64,000 nucleotides of DNA from DASUAS01 sp963809795 (lineage in GTDB: Bacteria; Actinomycetota; Acidimicrobiia; IMCC26256; DASPTH01), in assembly GCA_963809795.1 (NCBI GenBank), contig CAWELN010000006.1:62001-126000 (forward strand), read 5' to 3'. Position 1 is the first letter of the stretch, and each line of letters begins with the position of its first letter. The notes under the pieces are model-generated. The model was given only the letters and a program-made list of their open reading frames with translations, was not told the DNA's origin and searched no databases. Below are positions 50,135-58,126 of this stretch, piece after piece. The translations under genes were made by a program, and so were the position numbers.

Positions 50135-51334
50135 TCAGGAAGCGACCACCGGCAGTCGCTCCCAGCCGCGCACGGTCGGGGTGTGCGCCTGCTTCGCGTT
50201 GTCCCAGTCGACGTCCCAGTCGGACCAGCGCTGCAGCACCTCGTCGAGTGCCACCCGACCTTCGAGCCGGGCCAGCGCGGCGCCGAGACAGAAGTGCAGC
50301 CCGTAGCCGAAGCTCAGGTGGTGATCGATCGTGCGGTGGATGTCGAAGCGGTCACCGTCGGGGAAGTGCCGGTCGTCGCGGTTGCCGGACCCGTTGAGGA
50401 TCACCATGATGCTGCCCTCGCGCACCGTCTGCCCGTAGTACTCGACGTCACGGTTGACCGTCCGGGCCTGGACCGGCGACGGCGCCTCGTACCGCAGGAC
50501 CTCCTCGATCGCCTGGGGCACCAGCGACCGGTCGGCGGCGAGCTCCCGGCGCTGGTCGGGGTGCTCGGCGAGCAGCTTGCCGGTCCAACCGATCAGCCGC
50601 GTCGTGGTCTCGTTGCCGGCGCCGGCGAGGAGCATCACGTAGGTGAGGATCTCCATCCGATCGAGCTTGCGCGTCGTCCCCGTCTCGTCCTCGAACTCGG
50701 CGTTGAGGAGCTGGGTCATGAGGTCGTCGGACGGGTGCTCGGCCCGCCACTCGATGTAGTCGGAGAAGAGCTCGGCGCCGGCCAGCGCCAGGTCGCCCGC
50801 CGGCACCTCGGTGTCGTCGTCGAGACGCAGGCCTTCGTCGATCCGGTCGCGGATCGCCACCTGGTCCTCCTCCGGGATCCCGAGCAGCATGCCGATCGTG
50901 AGCATCGGCATCACCGCGCCGAGATCGGCGATGAAGTCGAAGCGGCCGCCGTCGACCAGCGGGTCGAGGGTGCGGGCGCAGAACTCGCGCACCTTCGGCT
51001 CGATCGCGTTCATCGCCTTGGGCGTGAACACGCGTGAGAGCAGACCGCGGTGCAGGTCGTGGATCGGAGGATCCTCCATCAGGATCAGGCCCGGCGGGAT
51101 GTCGAAGCCGGCCATGATCGTCTCGAGCGTCGATCCCTTCCCCGACCGGTAGGTGTCCCAGTCGACGAGGGCCTTCTCGACGTCGTCGTAGCGGCTGAGC
51201 GCGTAGAAGTCGAACTTCTCGTTCCGGTAGAGCGGCGCCTCGTCGCGCATCCGCTTCCACAACGGGTGCGGATCCTTGTCGATCTCCTTGTTGAACGGGT
51301 CGTAGTAGATGTCGCTCTCGTTGGTGATCGTCAC
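50135..51334 (-). CDS. Cytochrome P450 monooxygenase
   Basis: A 399-residue P450. It has the I-helix AGAGNETT (237-244), E278/R281 of ExxR in EEVLRYEAPSP, and the heme loop FGYGLHFCLG with Cys349. The N-terminus DIYYDPFNKEIDKDPHPLWKRMRDEAPLY is typical of soluble actinobacterial P450s. It is the last gene of a minus-strand set with a Rieske protein (49 bases upstream) and an amidohydrolase. The adjacent Rieske protein could be its electron donor, though a ferredoxin elsewhere is equally possible. The substrate is unknown. Confidence 0.95.
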   Translation of the reverse strand: MTITNESDIYYDPFNKEIDKDPHPLWKRMRDEAPLYRNEKFDFYALSRYDDVEKALVDWDTYRSGKGSTLETIMAGFDIPPGLILMEDPPIHDLHRGLLSRVFTPKAMNAIEPKVREFCARTLDPLVDGGRFDFIADLGAVMPMLTIGMLLGIPEEDQVAIRDRIDEGLRLDDDTEVPAGDLALAGAELFSDYIEWRAEHPSDDLMTQLLNAEFEDETGTTRKLDRMEILTYVMLLAGAGNETTTRLIGWTGKLLAEHPDQRRELAADRSLVPQAIEEVLRYEAPSPVQARTVNRDVEYYGQTVREGSIMVILNGSGNRDDRHFPDGDRFDIHRTIDHHLSFGYGLHFCLGAALARLEGRVALDEVLQRWSDWDVDWDNAKQAHTPTVRGWERLPVVAS

Positions 51335-51382
51335 GGAAACGCCGTCCTTGTCTTTGGGGCTTCGGTCATGCGGGTGTGAGCG

Positions 51383-51716
51383 TCAATGCAGCGAGACCTG
51401 CACCACGTCGTCGACGACCTGGGTGCGGTACGTGCGCAACGGGCCGGACCAGCCGTCCTCGGAGGGCAGGACGCACTGGCCGGTCGTCACGTCGAAGATG
51501 GAGCCGTGTTCGGGGCATCGCAACAGCACGTTGCGCGTCAACGGTATCCCGCCGAGCGGCGTGGCCTGGTGCGGACACATGCTCTCGAACGCGCACCACG
51601 TCCCACCCGCGTTCGCGAGCGGTCACCGGCACGCCGTCGACGTCGACGGTGGCGGTCTCGCCCGGCTCCAGGTAGTCGGTCGGGGCGGCGTCGATGAACT
51701 CGTCGTCGTTGCTCAT
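51383..51716 (-). pseudogene. Rieske-type [2Fe-2S] protein, one frameshift
   Basis: The N-terminus MSNDDEFIDAAPTDY... is in one frame, and from ANAGGTWCAFESMCPHQATP to the end is in another. Dropping one base at 51617 joins them into a 110-residue protein. The cluster ligands are C-P-H and C-P-E-H in MCPHQATPLGG and LLRCPEHGSIFD, the usual CxH...CxxH. It is a single Rieske domain of the ferredoxin type, as used by oxygenases. It lies between the amidohydrolase and the P450 on the same strand. A consensus error is more likely than decay. Confidence 0.78.
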
Positions 51717-51733
51717 CCGATGAAGCGCCGCGG

Positions 51734-52980
51734 TCAGGCGTGCGCTCCGACCTTCATCGCCCGCTCGAGCGCCCCGCCCATGATGAGGGCCTGGTCCTCC
51801 ATCGGGAGGTCCTTGACGACCTCCGAGTAGGCGAGTGGGTCCTCCATGCCCTCGGGGTGCGGGAAGTCGGAGCCGAACATGACGTGGTCGGCCGGGATGC
51901 CGAGGTCGAGGAGGCCCTTCGGGTCGGGTTCGTGGAAGGCGTGCACCCAGACGCTCCGGTTGAACACGTCGACGGGGTTCTCGTCGAACAGCACGGGCGC
52001 CTGGTCGTAGACGCGCTGCAGCTTCCGGTAGAACGGCCGGATCCAGCCGCTGCCGAACTCGACCGGCATGAAGCGCAGCTTCGGGAAGCGGGTGGCGAGA
52101 CCGTGGCCGATGATCGACGCCATGGCGTCGACGAGGTTGTCCTTCTCCGACGACAGGGCGAGGAACGTCGGGTTCGAGCGCCGCGATCCGGCGGTGATCG
52201 TCATCTCCCGGTCGCCCAGTCCCTCCCACTCGTTGGTGTAGCGGGTGTAGCCCGAGTCGCCCGAGTGCATGCCGACGACGACGTCGAGCTCCTGCACCCG
52301 CGCCCAGAACGGGTCGAACTCGGGGAGCGCGAAGGACTTGCGCCCCTTCCAGGTCGGGACCGGCGCCACGCGGATGAGGAAGATCTTCGCACCGCGCTCG
52401 TGCACGAACTCGAGCTCCTCGAGCGCGCGCTCCGTGCCGGCGGCGAGGCTGATGATCGGCGTCGAGTAGATGGCGTCCGAGTACACGTAGGTCCAGTGCT
52501 CGTGCATCCACTCGTTGAGCGCGTGGATCACGATGCACACCGTGTCGGGGTCGTCGGCCAGGCGCTCCTCGAGCGCGCTCGCGAGCGTCGGCCACAGCAG
52601 CGTGCGGTCGATGCCCATCTCCTTCATGAGCTCGAGGCGCGGCTCCGGGTCGAAGAACGCATCGAGGCTCGGCATCGCGACCATCTTCCCGAACCCGGTC
52701 GCCGTCGCCGAAGCCCTTGCCACCCTTCGTCACGTCGTAGCCGGCGCCACCGGGGACGGCCACCTTCCCGAACGTCGGGTTGGGGATGTAGTCGGAGATC
52801 TTGTCGCGGATGGCGAGCTTGGTCCGGCCGTTGATGTCGACGTACTTGATGACACCCTCGTACTCGCGGCGGCAGGAACTTGGTGAGCGCGTCGCGGTTC
52901 TCGTAGAGGTGGTTGTCGGCGTCGAACGTCGTGTACGGCAGCTCCCGGTGGGTGATCTTGATGTAGTCCGTGCTGGCCAC
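51734..52980 (-). pseudogene. Amidohydrolase-2 family protein, two frameshifts
   Basis: From a GTG at 52980 (SD GAGGGGG) the protein starts MASTDYIKITHRELPYTTF with DADNHLYE. It changes frame at 52866 (to EYEGVIKYVDINGRTK) and again at 52697 (to GFGKMVAMPSLDAFFDPE), then runs intact to 51734. Removing one base at each site gives 414 residues. The rest holds the family motifs TLLWPTLAS, VVVGMHSGDSGY, and the aspartate motif FGSDFPHPEG. It heads the amidohydrolase-Rieske-P450 set. Both frame changes lie in the N-terminal third. Confidence 0.8.
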
Positions 52981-53070
52981 GGCAACCCCCTCATCGATTT
53001 GGACTGCGCCCAATTCTACTGCCCGAGATCCGCGGCACGCCAGGTGGGCGCCGCACGCCGCTCGCCCTCG

Positions 53071-53490
53071 TCAGGGCTTCCCGCCCTCACGGGCCCGCTG
53101 GGTGTAGGTGCCGGCGGTGAGCGCGGCGTACGACCGGGAGACGATGGTCTCGAGGATCCCGGCATCGACCGCGTCGACGTGTTTGAGGTAGATGCAGCTG
53201 ACACCGGTCGTGTGCGGCCCGAGCCGTTCGAGCAGCTCGGTGTGCGCGCCCACCCCGTCGGTGACGTAGACGACGGTCGCCGCCTTCCGGGCGGAGAACC
53301 CGGCGGCGGCGGAATCGCCCTCGCGACCGCTCGCGTACTGGTAGTGGTAGCGGCCGAACCCGACGATGGTGCCCCACATGTGCGGCTCCTGGCCGGTCGC
53401 GCGCCGCATCAGCTCGATCATCGTCTCGGCATCGCGGCGCCGACCCGGTGAAGCGATCCCGTCGAGGTACGCCCGCACGTCCGGTCCCAT
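53071..53490 (-). CDS. DUF1801 (YdhG/YjdI-like) domain protein
   Basis: A 139-residue protein. It starts MGPDVRAYLDGIASPGRRRDAETMIE and has the family motif GQEPHMWGTIVGFGRYHYQY, followed by GFSARKAATVVYVTDG and a C-terminal ISCIYLKHVDAVD-like region (VSCIYLKHVDAVDAG). DUF1801 proteins are soluble single-domain proteins of unknown function. It is divergent from the selenoprotein gene across 84 bases. A longer open frame upstream is non-coding in character. Confidence 0.85.
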   Translation of the reverse strand: MGPDVRAYLDGIASPGRRRDAETMIELMRRATGQEPHMWGTIVGFGRYHYQYASGREGDSAAAGFSARKAATVVYVTDGVGAHTELLERLGPHTTGVSCIYLKHVDAVDAGILETIVSRSYAALTAGTYTQRAREGGKP

Positions 53491-53562
53491 GGACGAACTC
53501 TGCCAGCTCCCCGCCCGCGACGGGTCCGGCGACGATCTCGCGGTGCAGTCGCCGGATGGCGG

Positions 53563-53568
53563 TACCGT
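53563..53568 (+). promoter_or_regulatory. -10 box (TACCGT) of the leaderless selenoprotein gene
   Basis: TACCGT matches TANNNT and ends exactly 6 bases before the ATG at 53575. There is no Shine-Dalgarno, so the transcript should start at or next to the A of the ATG. Confidence 0.5.
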
Positions 53569-53574
53569 TTCGCG

Positions 53575-54636
53575 ATGACGTTCGACCGGCTCGACCTCAC
53601 CCCCGACGAGTTCGAGCAAATCAGCGGCTGGGAGATCAAGCCCGAGGGCGCGTGCCGGGGCGAGGTGTGCGTGCCCCTCCCGCCCCTCGACCTCGACGAC
53701 GACGGACGCTTCGATGTCACCGTCGTGGCCGACACGCTCGGGATGCCGCTCGCGCACGACGACGCGCACGGCCTCTGGGCCCTCGGACCACGATCCGGCG
53801 ATCGTCGCGTGCTCGACAGCACGGAGATGCCCGATCTCGTCCTCGACGACTTCGACGGGGGCGCCTTCGACTTCGCGACCCTGCGCGGGCGGAAGGTCGT
53901 GCTGCTCGCGTGGGCGTCGTGGTGAGGATGCCGCTTCGACCTGCCCGGGTGGCAGGCGCTGCACGAGGAGCTCGCGCCGAGCGGCGTGGAGATCGTGACC
54001 GTTGCGCTCGACACCGATGTCGAAGCGGCTCGACCGTTCCACGAGGCTGCCCATCCCACCCATCCGTCGCTGGTCGATCCCGGCCACGTGACCGTGGGGT
54101 TGTTCGGCATGACCAACGTGCCGTTCGCCATCTGGATCGACGAGGACGGCAGCATCGTCCGACCCGCCGAGCTGGCGTTCGCGCCGCGCCAGCAGCTCGG
54201 TGAGGGCGAGGACCAGTCTGCGCTGATCGCGCAGCTCCCCGAGCGCCAGCGCAAGATCATCGAGCAGATGACGACGAGCATGCGAGACCCGGAGCGGTAC
54301 CCGGCGGCGGTGCGCGACTGGGCGGCTCACGGCCGCGACAGTCAGTACGCGCTGCCGAAGGCGGAGGTCATCGAACGGTCGCGGCCGCGCCCGCCCGAGT
54401 TCGGGCTGGCCGCCGCCCACTTCGAGCTCGCGCAGCACCTGCACCGGGCCGGCTTCCCGCGGGACGCCGTCCCGCACTTCCAGGAGGCGCACCGGTTGGA
54501 CCCGACGAACTGGAGCTACCACCGCGAGGCGTTGAGCCTGGTCGACCCGGATTGGGGTCAGGTGTACGAACGCGACATGCTCAGCGAGGTCGAGGCGGTC
54601 GGCGCCGAGACGTTCTACCCGCCGCTCGACATGTGA
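53575..54636 (+). CDS. ResA/redoxin-like selenoprotein with in-frame UGA (Sec117)
   Basis: One continuous frame of 353 residues interrupted only by TGA at 53923-53925 (codon 117). The active site reads W-A-S-W-U-G-C-R, followed by FDLPGWQALHEELAP. Cysteine-containing relatives have Cys at this position, so UGA is read as selenocysteine. The domain is a thioredoxin-fold redoxin (strand RKVVLLAWASW, VEIVTVALDTD, cis-proline region TNVPFAIWIDEDG), with an extra N-terminal domain (1-75) and a C-terminal TPR-like helix pair (AAAHFELAQHLHRAG and DAVPHFQEAHRLDP). It probably reduces thiols or peroxides in the cytoplasm, as no signal peptide is present. I recall a described family defined by a WAxxUGC motif, which fits. 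The gene starts leaderless at the ATG 53575. Translation as two separate proteins is much less likely. Confidence 0.9.
53940..53956 (+). promoter_or_regulatory. SECIS-like hairpin downstream of the UGA codon
   Basis: CCTGCC and GGCAGG pair perfectly around the 5-base loop CGGGT. The loop begins 20 bases after the UGA, inside the 16-37 base window reported for bacterial SECIS elements. It has a G at the second loop position and a GGU within the loop, as in the SelB-recognised E. coli loop. It lies in coding sequence as bacterial SECIS elements do. SelB binding is inferred. Confidence 0.6.
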
Positions 54637-54672
54637 GCCCGGCGACGGGCCGGGCGCGCCGCGCCGGGTCGC

Positions 54673-55107
54673 TCACCACCGCGGCCCTTCGAGGGCCTCG
54701 ATGATGTGGCCCTGGACGAGGCGATCGACCGTCGCCGCGTCCGGGGGCTCCACCCGGCCGCCCGCGCCCTGTCTCCCGTTCACCGTGAAGAACATGGCCA
54801 CCGACTTGTCCTGACCACGCCGGAACTCGACCGTGCACTCGCCGGGACCGTTCTGCTGCGTGAACGTGAACAGGAGGTCGGTGACGACCTCGCCGGTCTC
54901 GCTCATCGTGGTGGCGACGACGCCCTTGTGCCCGGCCGCGAGCAGTCGCTCGGCCAGATGGGACAGCGTGGGCATCCCCACCTGGTGCGCCCACTGGCCG
55001 AACCAGGCCATCGCCTCCTGCGTTCGCAGCTTCTCGTCCACCTCGGCGCGCAGCGCGGCCTCGTAGCGTTCCCGGGCCGCATCCAGCGCCCGATCGAGCT
55101 CGTCCAT
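54673..55107 (-). CDS. Uncharacterised protein
   Basis: A 144-residue soluble protein. It starts MDELDRALDAARERYEAALRAEVDEKL (a long charged helix) and continues with AMAWFGQWAHQVGMPTLSHL and beta strands TDLLFTFTQQNGPGECTVEF, VAMFFTVNGRQG. The pattern suggests an alpha/beta domain, but I do not recognise a family. It is divergent from the 55199 gene and convergent with the selenoprotein gene; a GC hairpin (CCCGGCG...CGCCGGG) lies between the stops at 54638-54668. Confidence 0.6.
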   Translation of the reverse strand: MDELDRALDAARERYEAALRAEVDEKLRTQEAMAWFGQWAHQVGMPTLSHLAERLLAAGHKGVVATTMSETGEVVTDLLFTFTQQNGPGECTVEFRRGQDKSVAMFFTVNGRQGAGGRVEPPDAATVDRLVQGHIIEALEGPRW

Positions 55108-55198
55108 GCGTCGAGTCTCGCAGATGGCGCAGGGCGTCGGGACCGCCGGCCATCGGCGCTACCGTCGCGCGGGTACGCCCGTGCAGAGGAGCTGAGCG

Positions 55199-55714
55199 AT
55201 GGCGATCGACCGTCAGGAATCCCCCTACCGCCGCGGCAACCGCTACGACCGACTGCCGATCCCGATGATCACGGAGCACTGCATCCCGGTCGACGCGGGA
55301 GCGGTCCAGCTGGTGGTCGAATCCCGCGTCCTGACCAACGAGATCATCCAGGACACCTTCGCGGGAGCGGTCGCCGCCGACGTCGCGTTCGACGACTTCG
55401 GCGCCACGCTCCACGTGTGCGGCACCGCCGACGGGCTCGAGCACCTCCGTTTCGACTGCTTCGAGAACGAGCCCCACTACCACTACATCGATCAGGGGGC
55501 GGTCACGAACACCGTCGTGCGCATCGACGAGCTCGCGGTCGGCGACCCGGTCGAGTTCTCCCTCGCGTGCGTCGAGCACCACCTTCCGGACATGCTCCGC
55601 CACTGCGGCGTCGGTGATCTGGCCGACGAGGTCGTCGGCCAACCCGAACGGGTGGGCGCGGCGGTGGCCGAGGTCCGCGCGCTGATGGTGAAGGCGCGCC
55701 AGCCGGTCGGCTGA
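55199..55714 (+). CDS. Uncharacterised protein with a HYHYI motif
   Basis: A 171-residue protein with AGAGGAGC before the ATG at 55199. Central segments are ADVAFDDFGATLHVCG, LRFDCFENEPHYHYIDQG and SLACVEHHLPDMLRHCGVGD. The His-rich PHYHYI and VEHHLPDMLRHC patches could bind metal. It matches proteins I remember only as conserved hypothetical in actinobacteria. No signal peptide. It is convergent with the LLM gene. Confidence 0.6.
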   Translation: MAIDRQESPYRRGNRYDRLPIPMITEHCIPVDAGAVQLVVESRVLTNEIIQDTFAGAVAADVAFDDFGATLHVCGTADGLEHLRFDCFENEPHYHYIDQGAVTNTVVRIDELAVGDPVEFSLACVEHHLPDMLRHCGVGDLADEVVGQPERVGAAVAEVRALMVKARQPVG

Positions 55715-55720
55715 TCGCCG

Positions 55721-56650
55721 TCAGCGGAACGCGGGGAAGATCTCCTCGGCCGCCCACTGCAGGCTCTCGAGGTACTCGGTCAACGAGCGCGTCGGCGGAG
55801 CGGGCACCGAGGTCCACGTGACGCCGATGTCCTGGAGCTCACCGATGGCGTCGATCGTCGCCTGCTTCCCCTGCAGCACCGGTGCCCGCCCGAGGTCGTC
55901 GTCGAGCGGGCGGTGATCCTCGGACACCGCGAGCGTCGTCAGCGGCAGCGCCACGTCGAACGGACGGGTGCGGGCCTCGAACTCGGGCAGTGAGCGGATG
56001 AAGGCCAGGCACTCGGGCAGCTGGTCGGCGGTGATGAGCCACGGATACCAGCCGTCGTGACGCGCGGCGCGACGCATCGCCGCGCGCGAGTTGCCGCCGA
56101 CCCAGATGGGCGGGTGCGGCTGCTGGACGGGCTTCGGTGCGAAGGCAACGCCGTCGAAGTCGACGTAGGTGCCGTGGTACTCCGGCTCGTCGCTGGTCCA
56201 GAGCTCGATCATCGCCGCGAGGTACTCGTCGGTCATGCGACCTCGCTCGTGGAACGGCGCCCGGAGCACCTCGAACTCGCGCTCCGCATGCCCGACACCG
56301 ATCGACACGCGGACCCGGCCGCCGGAGAGGAGGTCGAGCGTCGAGACCGCCTTCGCGAACACCACGGGGTCGTGGTACGGCATCACGATCACCGCGGAAT
56401 CGACGATCAGGCGCGTCGTGGCACCGGCCACGAAGGCCATCGCGGTCATGGCGTGCGACCAGAACGATCCCATCAGCTCGACCATGTCGGCAGGGATGAC
56501 GATGTGCTCCGAGACGGCGATGGAGTCGAAGCCGAGCTCGTCGGCGGTGCGGGCCACCCGCTGGAAGTCCTGCGCGCCCAGCGAGGCCTCCCACTCGCAA
56601 CTGATCGGGGGATAGCGGTTGAGGCCCGGGAGCCCGGTCGAGAACTTCAT
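55721..56650 (-). CDS. LLM-class (luciferase-like) F420-dependent oxidoreductase
   Basis: A 309-residue luciferase-like TIM barrel. It starts MKFSTGLPGLNRYPP (SD GGGAGG about 10 bases upstream). Features are ARTADELGFDSIAVSEHI, VDSAVIVMPYHDPVVFAKAVSTLD, VRVSIGVGHAEREFEVL and PPIWVGGNSRAAMRRAARH. The usual cofactor is F420 in actinobacteria, or FMN. It is the third LLM gene of the window. The substrate is unknown. The MFS gene lies 50 bases upstream on the same strand. Confidence 0.9.
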   Translation of the reverse strand: MKFSTGLPGLNRYPPISCEWEASLGAQDFQRVARTADELGFDSIAVSEHIVIPADMVELMGSFWSHAMTAMAFVAGATTRLIVDSAVIVMPYHDPVVFAKAVSTLDLLSGGRVRVSIGVGHAEREFEVLRAPFHERGRMTDEYLAAMIELWTSDEPEYHGTYVDFDGVAFAPKPVQQPHPPIWVGGNSRAAMRRAARHDGWYPWLITADQLPECLAFIRSLPEFEARTRPFDVALPLTTLAVSEDHRPLDDDLGRAPVLQGKQATIDAIGELQDIGVTWTSVPAPPTRSLTEYLESLQWAAEEIFPAFR

Positions 56651-56700
56651 GGGCGCGGAGCCTCCCGGAGGCGGCGACGCACTGTCAAGAGCGGTGCGAC

Positions 56701-57990
56701 TCAGGCGACGGTGCCGGGCTCCGGCGCGGTCGCGAACGACGGGTCGTCGCGGTCCTGGGCGCTGATGTCGAAGCGCACGACCCGCAGGCGCCGGCCGGCG
56801 AGGATCCACCCCAGGAACACGAGCATGACCGCGGCCGCGACGGCCACCGCCTCGCCCGGCCCGAACACCGAACCGATCGTGCCGCCGATGAGCGCGGCGA
56901 TGGGCACGCCGCCCGCGGTGAGCATGGTGTAGAGGCCCATGACGCGACCGCGGAAGGCGTCGGGTGACACCGCGATCAGCAGGCCCTGGACGACGGTGCT
57001 CAACGAGAAGAACGCGAAGCCGTAGCCGACCAACGCCAGTGCGGTCACCACCAGCACCCGCGACGTGCTGATCACCAGGTACATCGCGGCGATGGCGCCG
57101 ATCGACGCGGCGATCGCGAACCGGCGACGCTGGTCGGTCACGAACTCCCCGGCGACGAGCGCCCCCGCGATCGCACCGACGCCGGTGGCGGTCGTGAGCA
57201 GCGCGTACCCGGAGGAGCCGTCGTGCAGGAGATCGGTCACGATGACCGGGAGCAGCGCGGCGTGGTAGACGACGAACGTCGTCACGAACGTGACCAGCAG
57301 CAGGAAGCCGATCTGGTCGTCACGACGCGCGAACCGCATCCCGAGGGCGAGCTGGGTCCGGAGACGTTCGTGGGTCGCGTGGCGGCGGGTGTCGGCGCGC
57401 ACGAAGGCCCACGCGACGACCACGGCGAGGAAGCTCACCGCGTTGAGGTAGAACGCCCACTGGAGGCCCCACGCGCTGATCACCAGCGCGGCGAGTGACG
57501 GCCCGGCCACCCGCGTGAGGTTGGTCATCACGCTCACCGACGCCACCGCCTCGGGGAGCTCGGCGGCGGGAACGATCTCGCCGACGACCGCGCTCATCGC
57601 CGGCTGGCTGAGCGCGGTCGCCACCCCGCCGGCCGCGGCGAGCAGGAGGAGGAGCGGGATCGTCTGGCTCCCCGTGGCGACCAGCAGGCCGAGCGCGACG
57701 GACGGCACGACCGCGACGATGTTGCCGACCACCACCACCGTGCGCCGGCTCACGCGGTCGGCGAGCGCGCCGCCGAACGGGGCCAGCAGCAGGAACGGCA
57801 GGAACTGGGCGACCAGGCTGAGCGCGACCGCGAACGGCCACGCGCTCAGCTGCCGGATGGCCCAGCCCAGCGCGACGTACTGGCCCCACGTCCCGAGCTG
57901 CGACACGCCGTTCCCCACCTGGACCAGCGCGAAGTCGCGATGGCGCATCACGAGGATCGAACGAGGGACCCGCGATCGGACGGCGACCAT
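56701..57990 (-). CDS. MFS transporter, enterobactin-exporter (EntS)-like
   Basis: A 429-residue integral membrane protein with 12 hydrophobic segments. The N-terminus MRHRDFALVQVGNGVSQLGTWGQYVALGW is typical of the EntS/DUF894 MFS branch, and GGALADRVSRRTVVVVGN holds the loop 2-3 motif. The ATG at 57990 is chosen over one at 57948 because AAGAG lies about 10 bases upstream; the hydrophobic domain starts the same way in either case. Proton-driven export of a small lipophilic compound is the likely role. It precedes the LLM gene on the same strand. Confidence 0.88.
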   Translation of the reverse strand: MVAVRSRVPRSILVMRHRDFALVQVGNGVSQLGTWGQYVALGWAIRQLSAWPFAVALSLVAQFLPFLLLAPFGGALADRVSRRTVVVVGNIVAVVPSVALGLLVATGSQTIPLLLLLAAAGGVATALSQPAMSAVVGEIVPAAELPEAVASVSVMTNLTRVAGPSLAALVISAWGLQWAFYLNAVSFLAVVVAWAFVRADTRRHATHERLRTQLALGMRFARRDDQIGFLLLVTFVTTFVVYHAALLPVIVTDLLHDGSSGYALLTTATGVGAIAGALVAGEFVTDQRRRFAIAASIGAIAAMYLVISTSRVLVVTALALVGYGFAFFSLSTVVQGLLIAVSPDAFRGRVMGLYTMLTAGGVPIAALIGGTIGSVFGPGEAVAVAAAVMLVFLGWILAGRRLRVVRFDISAQDRDDPSFATAPEPGTVA

Positions 57991-58126
57991 TCGGCGGTCA
58001 CTCTTGCCGGGGTGCGCACCCGGGCGCCAGGTGCGCCAACGGCGCGGGCGACGTTGCGGTTCCGTGGCACCCGTGCGAGCATCGGAGCAGGGCACGGACC
58101 CGGCTCGACGAGCGAAAGGAACGGTG

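Noticed and set aside
46107..52980. Programmed ribosomal frameshifting as the cause of the broken frames
   Set aside because: The sites share no slippery sequence or downstream structure, several genes need three to five shifts, and both directions occur. Sequence error or decay is simpler.
55108..58126. Transfer or mobile-element boundaries in the 55-58 kb region
   Set aside because: No integrase, transposase, direct repeat or tRNA flank; base composition and codon use stay the same.
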